Assembly: GCF_028737215.1 (NCBI RefSeq)
Contig: NZ_JAQZAM010000008.1
Location: 222,503 to 286,502, forward strand
Source of the DNA: Actinomycetospora chibensis
Lineage (GTDB): Bacteria > Actinomycetota > Actinomycetes > Mycobacteriales > Pseudonocardiaceae
Direction: 5' to 3'
Length of the DNA: 64,000 nucleotides
The position numbers were made by a program, and so were the translations under genes. The notes beneath the pieces were generated by a model. It did not search any database. It saw nothing but the letters and a program-made list of their open reading frames with translations, and was not told the origin of the DNA. Position 1 is the stretch's first letter, and the number at the start of each line of letters is the position of its first letter. This document shows, piece after piece, positions 42,544 through 51,211 of the stretch.

Positions 42544-43458
42544 ATGACGGCTGTGCTCCCCGAGATCGCGGACGCCCCCACCACGCGTCCGGCCGGACGT
42601 CACCGTGCCCCCGAGGACGCGACGACCGGCTCGATGGGCATCGTCCCCGAGGACCGTCGCGCCCGGTCGGCCCACGGTCGCCACGGTGGCCGCCCCGTCA
42701 CGGACACGGGCGCCCACCCGCTCTCCCGCGCCGCGAAGACCGCCGGGCTGTCGCTGGCCGCCCTCGGCGCCGTCGCGACCGCCGGCGGGATGGCCACGCA
42801 GGGCCTGATCGGCGACCAGGAGCCGCCGGCCACCGGCGAGACCGCGCTCTCCCCGCAGCTGGCCTCGGCGAACCTCGCCGTCGCCCCCGCGGCGCAGCCC
42901 ACCGACGCCGCGACCTCCTCGGTGCTGCCGGTCGTCAACTCGGGCGCCGCCTCCGGCGCCTCGTCGATCAAGCACGACTCGCCCGACTCCCGCGCCGCCG
43001 CCCAGCGCACCGCGCAGCAGACGACGGAGCGCCAGTCGGTGTCGCAGCGGGGCGCTCAGTCGGCGTCCTCCGACGAGCAGGCCTCGGCGTCGTCGGCCGG
43101 CTCGTCCGTCGCGCGGCAGGCGATCGCCGCCGCGCGCGGCCAGCTGGGCGTCCCCTACGTGTGGGGCGGCACGAGCCCGAGCGGCTTCGACTGCTCCGGT
43201 CTCACGCAGTTCGCCTTCGAGAAGGCCGGCATCGAGCTGCCCCGCACCTCGCGCGCCCAGGCCCAGGAGGGCCAGGAGGTCGACGCCGGCAGCATGAAGC
43301 CGGGCGACCTCATCTTCTTCAACAGCCCGGTCAGCCACGTCGGCATCTACATCGGCGACGGCAAGATGATCGAGGCGCCGCAGTCCGGTTCCGACGTCAA
43401 GATCTCGGACGTCGAGCGGCGCATGGACGACATGAACACCATCCGCCGTCTGGCCTGA
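42544..43458 (+). CDS. NlpC/P60 family peptidoglycan endopeptidase
   Basis: A 304-residue exported hydrolase. A ~55-residue cytoplasmic N-terminus precedes a hydrophobic segment (TAGLSLAALGAVATAGGMAT, about residues 65-85). Then comes a long disordered Ser/Ala/Gln linker, and the NlpC/P60 domain (about 185-304) with C217 (GFDCSGLTQFAF), H265 (SHVGIYIGDG) and the expected third residue downstream. The start AARGQLGVPYVWGG is typical. It cleaves stem peptides, probably gamma-D-Glu-meso-DAP. GGAG 7 nt upstream supports ATG 42544. A strong terminator follows. Confidence 0.9.
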   Translation: MTAVLPEIADAPTTRPAGRHRAPEDATTGSMGIVPEDRRARSAHGRHGGRPVTDTGAHPLSRAAKTAGLSLAALGAVATAGGMATQGLIGDQEPPATGETALSPQLASANLAVAPAAQPTDAATSSVLPVVNSGAASGASSIKHDSPDSRAAAQRTAQQTTERQSVSQRGAQSASSDEQASASSAGSSVARQAIAAARGQLGVPYVWGGTSPSGFDCSGLTQFAFEKAGIELPRTSRAQAQEGQEVDAGSMKPGDLIFFNSPVSHVGIYIGDGKMIEAPQSGSDVKISDVERRMDDMNTIRRLA

Positions 43459-43485
43459 GGCCGGTAGCGACCGCGAGGTGGAGAA

Positions 43486-43520
43486 GTCCGGGCCCGCCGC
43501 CCCGAACGGCGGGCCCGGAC
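43486..43520 (+). terminator. Strong GC-rich hairpin terminator after the NlpC/P60 gene
   Basis: GTCCGGGCCCGCCG (43486-43499) and CGGCGGGCCCGGAC (43507-43520) form a perfect 14-bp stem with a 7-nt loop, 27 bp after the stop codon. There is no U-tract, in keeping with actinobacterial I-shaped terminators. Confidence 0.75.
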
Positions 43521-43654
43521 CATGCGGTGTGCGGAGGCTCCCCAGCTCCCACTCACCAAGTCTGCGCACGTCGGATGCCCGGTCAACCGTCTGGCAAACC
43601 CCGATCCCGGGGTGATCGGTCGGTTTCCCGGGTCGACCGGTCATCCTCGACGTC

Positions 43655-44581
43655 GTGGCCCCGCACCTCCCTCCGCTCGGCCTGCGCCGAACGGTCGTCG
43701 CGGCGTTGATGCTCCTGGTCGTGGGCTGTACGCCCGCGCGCTCGGACGCGGCGCCCGACCCCTGCGCTCCGGCGGTCGACGGCGGGAACGTGCTCACCCG
43801 GGACGTCGCCGGGATCTCCCTGCACGTGACGGTCGCCGGCCCGGTCGGCGCCCCGGCCGCTGTGCTGCTGCACGGCTTCCCGGAGACCGCGGCGACGTGG
43901 CGGGCGGTCGCGACCGACCTGGCCGCCGACCATCGCGTCGTGGTCCCCGACCTGCGCGGGGCCGGGTGCTCGGGGTTCGCCCCGCCGGGCACCGACGCCT
44001 ACGCCACGGCCGACCTCGCCGCGGACCTCGCGGACCTCGCCGTCGCCCTGGACCTCCCGCCCGCCACGGTCGTGGGCCACGACCTGGGCGCCATGACGGC
44101 CGTGGCGTGGGCGCGCGCCCACCCGGAGCAGGTGGCCTCGCTGGTGCTCTCGGGCGGCGGGGTGCCGGGCTTCGGGCTCGCCGAGCGCGGGCCGCCGCAC
44201 CTGCGGTCCTTCGGCGACGCGCCGCCCGGGACGGTCGAGGCGGCGCAGCGGGGCCGGGTGCGGGAGTTCCTGGGCGGGTTCACCGGCTCGCCGGCCTTCC
44301 CGCTGGACGAGGCGGCCGCCGCCTACGCCCCGCCCGGCCGCCTCGACGCGGCGATGGGCCGGTACCGGGCGCTCGACCGCGATGCCGTCGCCCAGCGCGC
44401 CCACCCGCGCCCTTTGGCGATGCCGGTGCTCGTGGTCGCCGGCGGGGCGCCCGACCTGGCGGCGGACACGGTGACGGCGCTGCGCCCGGATCGCCGGGTC
44501 GTGGTCGTCCCGGACGCCGGGCACTACGTGCTCGTCGAGAGGCCGGCCGCGTTCGCTGACGCGGTCCGCGCCGCCGGCTGA
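43655..44581 (+). CDS. Lipoprotein alpha/beta hydrolase (epoxide hydrolase / dehalogenase-like)
   Basis: A 308-residue hydrolase with a type II signal peptide. Residues ~8-25 are hydrophobic and end in the lipobox LVVGC, so the mature protein should be lipid-anchored outside the membrane. The catalytic part has LLHGFPETAATWRAVA (HGFP oxyanion motif), the nucleophile elbow VVGHDLGAMTAVAWA (Asp nucleophile as in epoxide hydrolases and haloalkane dehalogenases), and VVVPDAGHYVLVE (His). An Asp nucleophile with HGFPE is most like an epoxide hydrolase. The substrate is unknown. It appears monocistronic. Confidence 0.87.
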   Translation: MAPHLPPLGLRRTVVAALMLLVVGCTPARSDAAPDPCAPAVDGGNVLTRDVAGISLHVTVAGPVGAPAAVLLHGFPETAATWRAVATDLAADHRVVVPDLRGAGCSGFAPPGTDAYATADLAADLADLAVALDLPPATVVGHDLGAMTAVAWARAHPEQVASLVLSGGGVPGFGLAERGPPHLRSFGDAPPGTVEAAQRGRVREFLGGFTGSPAFPLDEAAAAYAPPGRLDAAMGRYRALDRDAVAQRAHPRPLAMPVLVVAGGAPDLAADTVTALRPDRRVVVVPDAGHYVLVERPAAFADAVRAAG

Positions 44582-44635
44582 TCGACGGGGAGCTCGCGCG
44601 CGAACCCCTCGTTCGCTCAGTGGGGCCGCGCCGGA

Positions 44636-44724
44636 GCTCGCCAGAACGATCTTCCGGGAGTGTCACCAGCGCTGTGCGCGCGGGAGAACCCTGGCGTCAC
44701 TGTCGAGAGATCGTTCTGGCGAGC
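44636..44724. repeat. Long inverted repeat between two convergent genes
   Basis: The perfect 17-bp arms GCTCGCCAGAACGATCT (44636-44652) and its complement (44708-44724) bracket 55 bp. Inside, GTGTCACCAG (44660-44669) and CTGGCGTCAC (44691-44700) can pair 8 of 10, so the whole 89-bp unit can fold into one long hairpin. It lies in the 200-bp gap between the stops of convergent genes. It may be a bidirectional terminator or a small non-autonomous element; no target-site duplication is visible. Confidence 0.7.
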
Positions 44725-44781
44725 CTCTGCCGTCCGGCTCTCCGCGACGGGCGAGCCGCCCGGTCGTTCGCCGCGGGGAGG

Positions 44782-45528
44782 TCAGGCGCGCAGGCGGTCG
44801 CGCAGGTCGCGGGCCCCGCGGGCGGCGGCGCGGCGCACGGCGTCGGCGGCCTGGGTGTACTCGGATCCGGGAGGGGCGACCCGCGGGGGCGCCGGATCGA
44901 CGGCGCGGGTCTCGCGGCCGGACGGGCCGGACGGGCCGGCCGGCCCCGCATCGCCGGGGTACCCGGCCCACCGGGCCTCGGCGAGACCCTCCGCGACGCG
45001 CTGGGCGTCCTCCCACGCCGCGGTGGCGCGGTCGACGGCGGCGGTGAACTCGGCACGACGGGGCGGGGCGGGCTCGGTCTCGGTGGCCAGGAACTCGGCG
45101 TCGCCCAGGGCCTGGATGAAGCGGGCGGTGGCCGGCACCGTGACGTCGGCGAGCGCCGGGCGGGCGGCCACGGCACGCCGGTCGGCCTCGAACGCGGCGT
45201 ACTCGGCCTGCAGTTCCCCGAAGCGTCGACGCGCGAGGTGCCACCGCGCCGCGTCGTGCTCCGCCATGCGGCCCACCCGGCCCTGGGGGTGGCCGTGGAC
45301 GACCGTGCGCACGCGGGTGACGCCCCGGCGGACGGCGAGGACGGTCGCCGTGATCGCGGCGATCGCCGCGAGGACGAGGTCGGCCACCCCGGCGAGCAGG
45401 GCGACACCGATGCCCTCGAGGTCGCCGGCGGCGACCCAGACGGCCAGGAAGATCACGGGCGAGAGCAGCGCGAGCAGCGCGGCCAGGCCGAACAGCCAGG
45501 GGGCCGCCGAGCGCTTCTGTCGGTCCAC
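44782..45528 (-). CDS. Two-helix membrane protein with coiled-coil domain, unknown function
   Basis: A 248-residue protein from GTG 45528, which has AGGAGG at the right spacing. Two membrane helices (about 12-32 WLFGLAALLALLSPVIFLAV and 42-65) are followed by a basic segment. A helical, Ala/Arg/Glu-rich cytoplasmic region comes next, with HLARRRFGELQAEYAAFEAD and FIQALGDAEFLATETEPAPP, then a low-complexity Gly/Pro part and a terminal helix. No domain is recognised. It is divergent from pyc. Its role is unknown. Confidence 0.7.
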   Translation of the reverse strand: MDRQKRSAAPWLFGLAALLALLSPVIFLAVWVAAGDLEGIGVALLAGVADLVLAAIAAITATVLAVRRGVTRVRTVVHGHPQGRVGRMAEHDAARWHLARRRFGELQAEYAAFEADRRAVAARPALADVTVPATARFIQALGDAEFLATETEPAPPRRAEFTAAVDRATAAWEDAQRVAEGLAEARWAGYPGDAGPAGPSGPSGRETRAVDPAPPRVAPPGSEYTQAADAVRRAAARGARDLRDRLRA

Positions 45529-45657
45529 GGTGTCCTCCTCGGGACTCTCCTCCTTGATACCGCACACCGACAACGTCCGTCGTGTCCGCGACGCTCCCGA
45601 CACCGACGATCAGCGCGGTAACCTGCGCCGTCCCGGTCGCCCGAGTGTGGGGGTTCG

Positions 45658-48600
45658 ATGTTCCGCAAGGTCCTCGTGGCGAATCGCGGCGAGATCGCGA
45701 TCCGGGCGTTCCGTGCCGCCTACGAGCTCGGCGCCGCCACGGTGGCCGTCTTCCCGCAGGAGGACCGCAACTCCGAGCACCGGCTCAAGGCCGACGAGGC
45801 CTACCAGATCGGCGAGGTCGGCCACCCCGTCCGCGCCTACCTCTCGGTCGAGGCGGTCATCGACGCGGCTCGCCGCTCCGGGGCGGACGCGATCTACCCC
45901 GGCTACGGCTTCATGTCCGAGAACCCGGGGCTCGCCACCGCCTGCGAGCAGGCCGGCATCACGTTCATCGGGCCGCCCCCGCGGGTGCTGGCGATGGCCG
46001 GCAACAAGCACAAGGCCGTCTCCGCGGCCCGCGAGGCCGGCGTCCCGGTCCTCGACTCGACCGACCCCTCCGACGACATGGACACGCTCCTCGCCGCGGC
46101 CGAGGAGATGACCTACCCGATCTTCGTCAAGGCCGTCGCCGGCGGCGGCGGGCGCGGGATGCGCCTGGTGAAGGAGCCCGCGGCGCTCCGGGAGTCGCTG
46201 CAGGCGGCCATGAACGAGGCGTCGAGCGCCTTCGGCGACGCGACGGTGATCCTCGAGCAGGCCGTGATCGACCCGCGGCACATCGAGGTGCAGATCCTCG
46301 CCGACGGCGCCGGGCACGTCATGCACCTGTTCGAGCGCGACTGCTCGGTGCAGCGCCGGCACCAGAAGGTCGTCGAGATCGCGCCGGCCCCGCACCTGTC
46401 GGCCGAGACCCGCGAGGCGATCTGCGCGGACGCCGTGAAGTTCGCCGAGCAGATCGGCTACGTCAACGCCGGCACCGTCGAGTTCCTGCTCGACGGCGAC
46501 GGCAACCACCACTTCATCGAGATGAACCCCCGCATCCAGGTGGAGCACACGGTCACCGAGGAGGTCGCCGACGTCGACCTCGTGGCGTGCCAGATGCGCA
46601 TCGCGTCGGGGGAGACCCTGGAGGACCTGGGCCTCTCGCAGGACTCGGTCGCCCTTCACGGCTTCGCGCTGCAGTGCCGGATCACCACCGAGGACCCGTC
46701 CAACGAGTTCCGTCCCGACATCGGGATGATCTCGGCCTACCGCTCGGCCTCGGGGTCGGGCGTGCGGCTCGACGGCGGCACGGCCTACGCCGGCGCTCAG
46801 ATCAGCGCCCACTTCGACTCGTTGCTGGTCAAGGTCACCTGCCGCGGCCGCGACTTCACCACCGCGGTGCGCCGGGCCCGCCGCGCCCTGGCCGAGTTCC
46901 GGGTCCGCGGCGTCTCGACCAACATCCCGTTCCTCATGGCCCTGCTCGACGAGCCGGACTTCCGCGAGGGCCGGGTGACGACGTCGTTCATCGCCGAGCA
47001 CCCGCACCTGCTCTCCGCGCGTGCGCCCGCCGACCGCGGGACTCGCCTGATGAGCTACCTCGCCGACGTCACCGTCAACAAGCCCAACGGCGACAAGCCG
47101 AACCTCGCCGACCCGCGCGAGAAGCTGCCGGTGGTGGACCTGGACGTGGCGCCGCCCGACGGGTCCAAGCAGCGCCTGGGCGAGCTCGGCCCGGAGGGTT
47201 TCGCCGCCTGGCTGCGCGCCGAGACAGGAGTCGGGGTCACCGACACGACCTTCCGCGACGCCCACCAGTCGCTGCTCGCGACCCGCGTGCGCACCCGCGA
47301 CCTGCTCGAGGTCGCCCCGCACGTCGCGCGCACCACCCCGGAGCTGCTGTCGCTGGAGTGCTGGGGCGGCGCGACCTACGACGTCGCACTGCGCTTCCTC
47401 GCCGAGGACCCGTGGGAGCGCCTGGGCCGCCTGCGCGAGGCGGTCCCGAACCTCTGCCTGCAGATGCTGCTGCGCGGGCGCAACACCGTCGGCTACACGC
47501 CCTACCCGACCGAGGTCACCGACGCCTTCGTCGCCGAGGCCGCCCGCACCGGCATCGACATCTTCCGGATCTTCGACGCGCTCAACGACATCAGCCAGAT
47601 GCGGCCGGCGATCGACGCGGTGCGCCAGTCCGGCGGAGCCGTCGCCGAGGTCGCCCTCTGCTACACGGGCGACCTCATGAACCCCGGCGAGAAGCTCTAC
47701 ACGCTGGACTACTACCTCGGTCTGGCCGAGCAGATCGTCGAGGCCGGCGCGCACGTGCTGGCCATCAAGGACATGGCCGGGCTGCTGCGCCCGCCGGCCG
47801 CGCGCCGGCTCGTCACCGCGCTGCGCGAGCGCTTCGACCTGCCGGTGCACCTGCACACCCACGACACCGCGGGCGGCCAGCTCGCGACGCTCACCGCGGC
47901 GATCGACGCCGGGGTCGACGCCGTCGACGGCGCCGTCGCGTCGATGGCCGGGACGACCTCGCAGCCGTCGCTCTCGGCGCTGGTCGCCGCGACCGACCAC
48001 TCCGAGCGCGAGACCGGCCTGTCCCTCGACGCCGTCAACGCGCTCGAGCCCTACTGGGAGGTCGTGCGCAAGGTCTACAAGCCCTTCGAGGCGGGTCTCG
48101 CCAGCCCGACCGGGCGCGTCTACCACCACGAGATCCCCGGCGGGCAGCTGTCGAACCTGCGCCAGCAGGCCGTCGCCCTCGGGCTGGGCGACCGGTTCGA
48201 GCAGATCGAGGACGCCTACGCCGCCGCCGACCGGATGCTCGGGCACCTCGTGAAGGTGACACCGTCGTCCAAGGTCGTGGGCGATCTCGCGCTGCACTTC
48301 GTCGGCGCCGGCGTCGACCCGGCGGCCTTCGAGGCCGACCCCACGAAGTTCGACATCCCCGACTCGGTCATCGGCTTCCTGCGCGGCGAGCTCGGCGACC
48401 CGCCCGGCGGCTGGCCCGAGCCGCTGCGCAGCAAGGCGCTCGAAGGGCGCGCCGAGCGTCCCGGCCTCGCCGAGCTCACCGACGACGACCGCAAGGGTCT
48501 CGAGTCCGACCGGGCGGCCACGCTCAACGAGCTGCTCTTCCCCGGCCCGACCAAGGAGTTCCGGGAGCACCGCACCGCCTACGGCGACACCTCGGTGCTG

Positions 48601-49035
48601 CGCAGCCAGGAGTTCTTCTACGGCCTGGAGCCCGAGCTCGAGTACGCCGTCGACATCGACACGGGCGTCCAGCTGCTCATCGAGCTGGAGGCGATCAGTG
48701 AGCCCGACGAGCGCGCGATGCGCACGGTGCTGATGTCGCTCAACGGGCAGCTGCGGCCCGTGCAGGTGCGCGACCGCTCGGTGGCCACCGACGTCAAGGC
48801 GGTCGAGAAGGCGGACAAGAACGAGCCGGGCCACGTCGCCGCACCGTTCGCCGGGGTCGTGACGCTGCAGGTCTCGGAGGGCGACGAGGTCGCCGCCGGC
48901 GCCACCGTGGCGACCATCGAGGCCATGAAGATGGAGGCGTCGATCACCGCGCAGAAGGGCGGCACCGTCGAGCGCGTGGCCATCGGGTCGGTCCAGCAGG
49001 TCGAGGGCGGTGACCTCGTGGTGGTCCTCGCGTGA
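45658..49035 (+). CDS. pyc: Pyruvate carboxylase
   Basis: An 1125-residue single-chain biotin enzyme making oxaloacetate from pyruvate, bicarbonate and ATP. The biotin carboxylase part (1-450) has FVKAVAGGGGRGMRLV, ERDCSVQRRHQKVVEIAPAP and EMNPRIQVEHTVTEEV. The carboxyltransferase part (about 515-1000) has TDTTFRDAHQSLLATRVRT, LECWGGATYDVALRFL and the metal-binding LHTHDTAGGQ. The biotinyl domain (about 1055-1125) has the EAMKMEASI lysine. A GTGGGGG element precedes ATG 45658. It overlaps rsmD by GTGA, as in Mycobacterium (Rv2967c-Rv2966c). Confidence 0.97.
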   Translation: MFRKVLVANRGEIAIRAFRAAYELGAATVAVFPQEDRNSEHRLKADEAYQIGEVGHPVRAYLSVEAVIDAARRSGADAIYPGYGFMSENPGLATACEQAGITFIGPPPRVLAMAGNKHKAVSAAREAGVPVLDSTDPSDDMDTLLAAAEEMTYPIFVKAVAGGGGRGMRLVKEPAALRESLQAAMNEASSAFGDATVILEQAVIDPRHIEVQILADGAGHVMHLFERDCSVQRRHQKVVEIAPAPHLSAETREAICADAVKFAEQIGYVNAGTVEFLLDGDGNHHFIEMNPRIQVEHTVTEEVADVDLVACQMRIASGETLEDLGLSQDSVALHGFALQCRITTEDPSNEFRPDIGMISAYRSASGSGVRLDGGTAYAGAQISAHFDSLLVKVTCRGRDFTTAVRRARRALAEFRVRGVSTNIPFLMALLDEPDFREGRVTTSFIAEHPHLLSARAPADRGTRLMSYLADVTVNKPNGDKPNLADPREKLPVVDLDVAPPDGSKQRLGELGPEGFAAWLRAETGVGVTDTTFRDAHQSLLATRVRTRDLLEVAPHVARTTPELLSLECWGGATYDVALRFLAEDPWERLGRLREAVPNLCLQMLLRGRNTVGYTPYPTEVTDAFVAEAARTGIDIFRIFDALNDISQMRPAIDAVRQSGGAVAEVALCYTGDLMNPGEKLYTLDYYLGLAEQIVEAGAHVLAIKDMAGLLRPPAARRLVTALRERFDLPVHLHTHDTAGGQLATLTAAIDAGVDAVDGAVASMAGTTSQPSLSALVAATDHSERETGLSLDAVNALEPYWEVVRKVYKPFEAGLASPTGRVYHHEIPGGQLSNLRQQAVALGLGDRFEQIEDAYAAADRMLGHLVKVTPSSKVVGDLALHFVGAGVDPAAFEADPTKFDIPDSVIGFLRGELGDPPGGWPEPLRSKALEGRAERPGLAELTDDDRKGLESDRAATLNELLFPGPTKEFREHRTAYGDTSVLRSQEFFYGLEPELEYAVDIDTGVQLLIELEAISEPDERAMRTVLMSLNGQLRPVQVRDRSVATDVKAVEKADKNEPGHVAAPFAGVVTLQVSEGDEVAAGATVATIEAMKMEASITAQKGGTVERVAIGSVQQVEGGDLVVVLA

Positions 49036-49577
49036 CGCGCCTGATCGGCGGCGTGGCGGGCGGGCGGCGGATCGCCGTCCCGCCGACCGGCACGCGTCCG
49101 ACGTCCGACCGGGTGCGCGAGGCCCTGTTCTCGATGCTCGAGGCGCGCGGGGCCCTCGAGGACGCCGAGGTCCTCGACCTCTTCGCGGGCTCCGGCGCGC
49201 TGGGGATCGAGGCGCTCTCGCGCGGGGCGTCCACCGCGGTTCTCGTCGAGCGTGACCCCCGCGCCTGCGCGGTGATCACCAGCAACGTGGGTGTCGCCGG
49301 GGTGCGGGGCGCGCTCGTGCGCCGCAGCGCGGTGCTCGCGTATCTGAAGCGGACCCCGGGACCGGTGGACCTCGTCTTCGTCGACCCGCCCTACACCGAC
49401 ACCGGCGACTCCGTGGACCAGGTCGTCGCCCTCCTGCCGCGCTGGACGCGCACCGACACGGTGGTGGTGGTCGAGCGCGACGGGCGGTCGCCGGCCCCGA
49501 CCTGGCCCGAGGGCCTCGAGCCCGAGGAGCCACGGGTCTACGGCGAGACGACGCTGCACGTCGCCACCAGCCGGTGA
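49032..49577 (+). CDS. rsmD: 16S rRNA (guanine966-N2)-methyltransferase
   Basis: A 181-residue SAM methyltransferase of the RsmD family. It begins VTRLIGGVAGGRRIAVPPTG and contains the TSDRVREALFSML substrate motif. LDLFAGSGALGIEALSRGAS is the SAM loop and FVDPPYTDTGDSV the catalytic DPPY. It methylates G966 of 16S rRNA during 30S assembly. GTG 49032 overlaps the pyc stop codon; its own stop overlaps the next small lipoprotein gene, so the three are probably co-transcribed. Confidence 0.94.
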   Translation: MTRLIGGVAGGRRIAVPPTGTRPTSDRVREALFSMLEARGALEDAEVLDLFAGSGALGIEALSRGASTAVLVERDPRACAVITSNVGVAGVRGALVRRSAVLAYLKRTPGPVDLVFVDPPYTDTGDSVDQVVALLPRWTRTDTVVVVERDGRSPAPTWPEGLEPEEPRVYGETTLHVATSR

Positions 49578-49921
49578 AGCTCCTCCTGGCGGTCCTGCTC
49601 GCGCTGCTGGCGGGGTGCACGGTCACGCCCGGACGCGCGGCGCCCCCCGCTCCGGATCTCGGGCAGGCGCTGCGCTTCGCCGCCCTCGCCCCGCTCCCGG
49701 CGGGGGGGACGGTGGTGCGGCTGGAGTCGCAGGGCGGGATCGACACGCTCGTCACGCTCACCGTGCGGCTCCCGGTGGCGGCCGTGGCGCCCTGGCTGCA
49801 GGCCTCGGGCGTGTCGGCGCTCGGCGCCCAGCAGCGGATCGCCAACCCCGACGGCGCGGTGGTCTACCGGACGGCCACGGCCGTCGGCACCGACGTCACG
49901 ATCCGGGCGTTCACGACCTGA
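49574..49921 (+). CDS. Small putative lipoprotein
   Basis: A 115-residue protein. GTG 49574 overlaps the rsmD stop (GTGA). The N-terminal hydrophobic segment LLLAVLLALLAGC has a good lipobox (LLAGC). The mature part has three to four beta-strand-like stretches (GGTVVRLESQ, LVTLTVRLPV, VYRTATAVGTDVTIRAFTT). No domain is recognised. Coupled with rsmD and pyc by position only. Confidence 0.72.
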   Translation: MKLLLAVLLALLAGCTVTPGRAAPPAPDLGQALRFAALAPLPAGGTVVRLESQGGIDTLVTLTVRLPVAAVAPWLQASGVSALGAQQRIANPDGAVVYRTATAVGTDVTIRAFTT

Positions 49922-50227
49922 GCGGGCCGCGCCGCGCGCCGCGAGGGCGCCCTCCGCGGCGTCGCACGCCGTCGAGGTGCCCCTCGGTCCCCGGCCTGCT
50001 CCCGGCTGCTCGTCGATGGCAGGCACACCTCGGCCCAACGGGGACGCGATCGTCGGCGCACCGCCTCGCGGTGGTGGGGCGTACCGGCTGCACCGCCCGG
50101 AGTCACTTCGGCCCGAAGGCCGCCGAGCCCGCATCGCGCACCTCCCGCCCGGGGACACCGGCGTCTCCAGGCGACGGGCCGACCCCTCGACCCGCGCACT
50201 GGCACCCCGGGAAGGACCACCACACCC
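49922..50227. other. 306-bp gap with two hairpins
   Basis: No gene is supported in this stretch. CCGCGAGGGCGCCCTCCGCG at 49939-49958 is an almost perfect hairpin, the likely terminator of the pyc-rsmD-lipoprotein unit. CTTCGGCCCGAAG at 50106-50118 is a 6-bp stem with a 1-nt centre and may be part of the leader of the acidic protein gene. Confidence 0.4.
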
Positions 50228-50923
50228 ATGACCGATGCGCTCATCGAATCGATCGACCTGCACGGGACCCTCGTCATCGGCGGCCGGACCGTCCGGATCG
50301 ACATCACCACCGACGAGCCCGCCGAGGACGCCGACGAGTTCGCCGACGTCGACGACGAGCTCGACGAGCCCGACGAGGAGGGCGTCGTCGACCTGGACGA
50401 CGCGGACGAGGATCTGGTCGAGGACGCTGATGCCGACGCCGGGGACGACGCCGGCGACGACGCGCCCGCGGAGGCCGAGGACGAGCTCGACGAGGACGCG
50501 GTGGAGGACGCGGCCGAGGACGAGGACGAGGACACGGACGACGACACGGTCGAGGACACGGTCGAGGACTCGGCCGAGGACACCGCCGAGGTCGGCGACG
50601 ACGAGGTCGAGGACGTCGAGGACGAGGACGTCGTCGACGAGGACGTCGTCGACGAGGACGCGGTGGACGAGGACGCGGTGGACGAGGACGTCGAGGACGA
50701 GGACGTCGAGGACGAGGACGAGGACGCCGAGGACGCCGGCGACGGGCCCGCGGACGCGACGTCCCCGGCGACGCCCCGGCGTCGGCGGGGGTCGGGTTCC
50801 GGCTCGCCGGAGTCGGCCCCGGCACGGCCGCGGAAGCCGCGGGCGCCGAGCCGCCCCGAGGCGGGGGAGAGCGGGCGGTCCGCGGGCACGCGCCGGCGAC
50901 GGACGACCGAGTCGGGGAGCTGA
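50228..50923 (+). CDS. Extremely acidic low-complexity protein with basic tail
   Basis: A 231-residue protein. The first ~30 residues are ordered (MTDALIESIDLHGTLVIGGR, two strand-like stretches). Residues ~30-175 are almost only Asp, Glu, Val and Ala in repeats such as VEDEDVVDEDVVDEDAVDE. The last ~55 residues are Arg/Pro/Ser-rich and basic. The DNA is full of GAGGAC/GTCGAC repeats, so length polymorphism is likely. It is probably disordered. It converges with the two-gene unit on the other strand. The function is unknown; a cation- or protein-binding role is a guess. The ATG has GGAAGGACC upstream. Confidence 0.72.
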   Translation: MTDALIESIDLHGTLVIGGRTVRIDITTDEPAEDADEFADVDDELDEPDEEGVVDLDDADEDLVEDADADAGDDAGDDAPAEAEDELDEDAVEDAAEDEDEDTDDDTVEDTVEDSAEDTAEVGDDEVEDVEDEDVVDEDVVDEDAVDEDAVDEDVEDEDVEDEDEDAEDAGDGPADATSPATPRRRRGSGSGSPESAPARPRKPRAPSRPEAGESGRSAGTRRRRTTESGS

Positions 50924-50998
50924 CGGATTCCGCCCGGGCGGCCGGTCCTCGCACCGGCCGCCCGGGCTGTCACTCGACGGATGGCTCCTCGGCGGTGG

Positions 50999-51211
50999 CT
51001 ACTCGGCGGGCGGCTCGAGCCAGGACAGGATCGCGTGGTCGATGTCCACGTCCTCGTAGGTCACGTGCCGTTCGACCCGGTCCGGGAGTCCGACCCGGTC
51101 GCTCCCCGATGCCGAGGCGTCGATGCGGACCTCGGGAACGGCCTCGAACCGCAGACGACGGGCCCGGACCCGGGCGCGGAACTCCACGTCCGGCTCGCGG
51201 TCCTCGCTCAC
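50999..51211 (-). CDS. Small hypothetical protein following the amphipathic-repeat gene
   Basis: A 70-residue protein from GTG 51211 that overlaps the stop of the gene at 51208-52077 (GTGA). It is strongly charged: MSEDREPDVEFRARVRARRL, VPEVRIDAS, HVTYEDVDIDHAILSWLEPP. No domain is recognised. The tight overlap suggests the two proteins act together. Confidence 0.65.
   Translation of the reverse strand: MSEDREPDVEFRARVRARRLRFEAVPEVRIDASASGSDRVGLPDRVERHVTYEDVDIDHAILSWLEPPAE

Noticed and set aside
44636..44724. Insertion sequence or MITE
   Set aside because: The inverted repeat is clear, but no flanking target duplication and no transposase are seen, and the position between convergent genes fits a terminator equally well. 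Kept only as a repeat.
45582..48834. Open frames of over 1000 codons on both strands over pyc
   Set aside because: Pyruvate carboxylase in frame 1 explains the region completely; the others are Arg/Gly/His-rich shadows.
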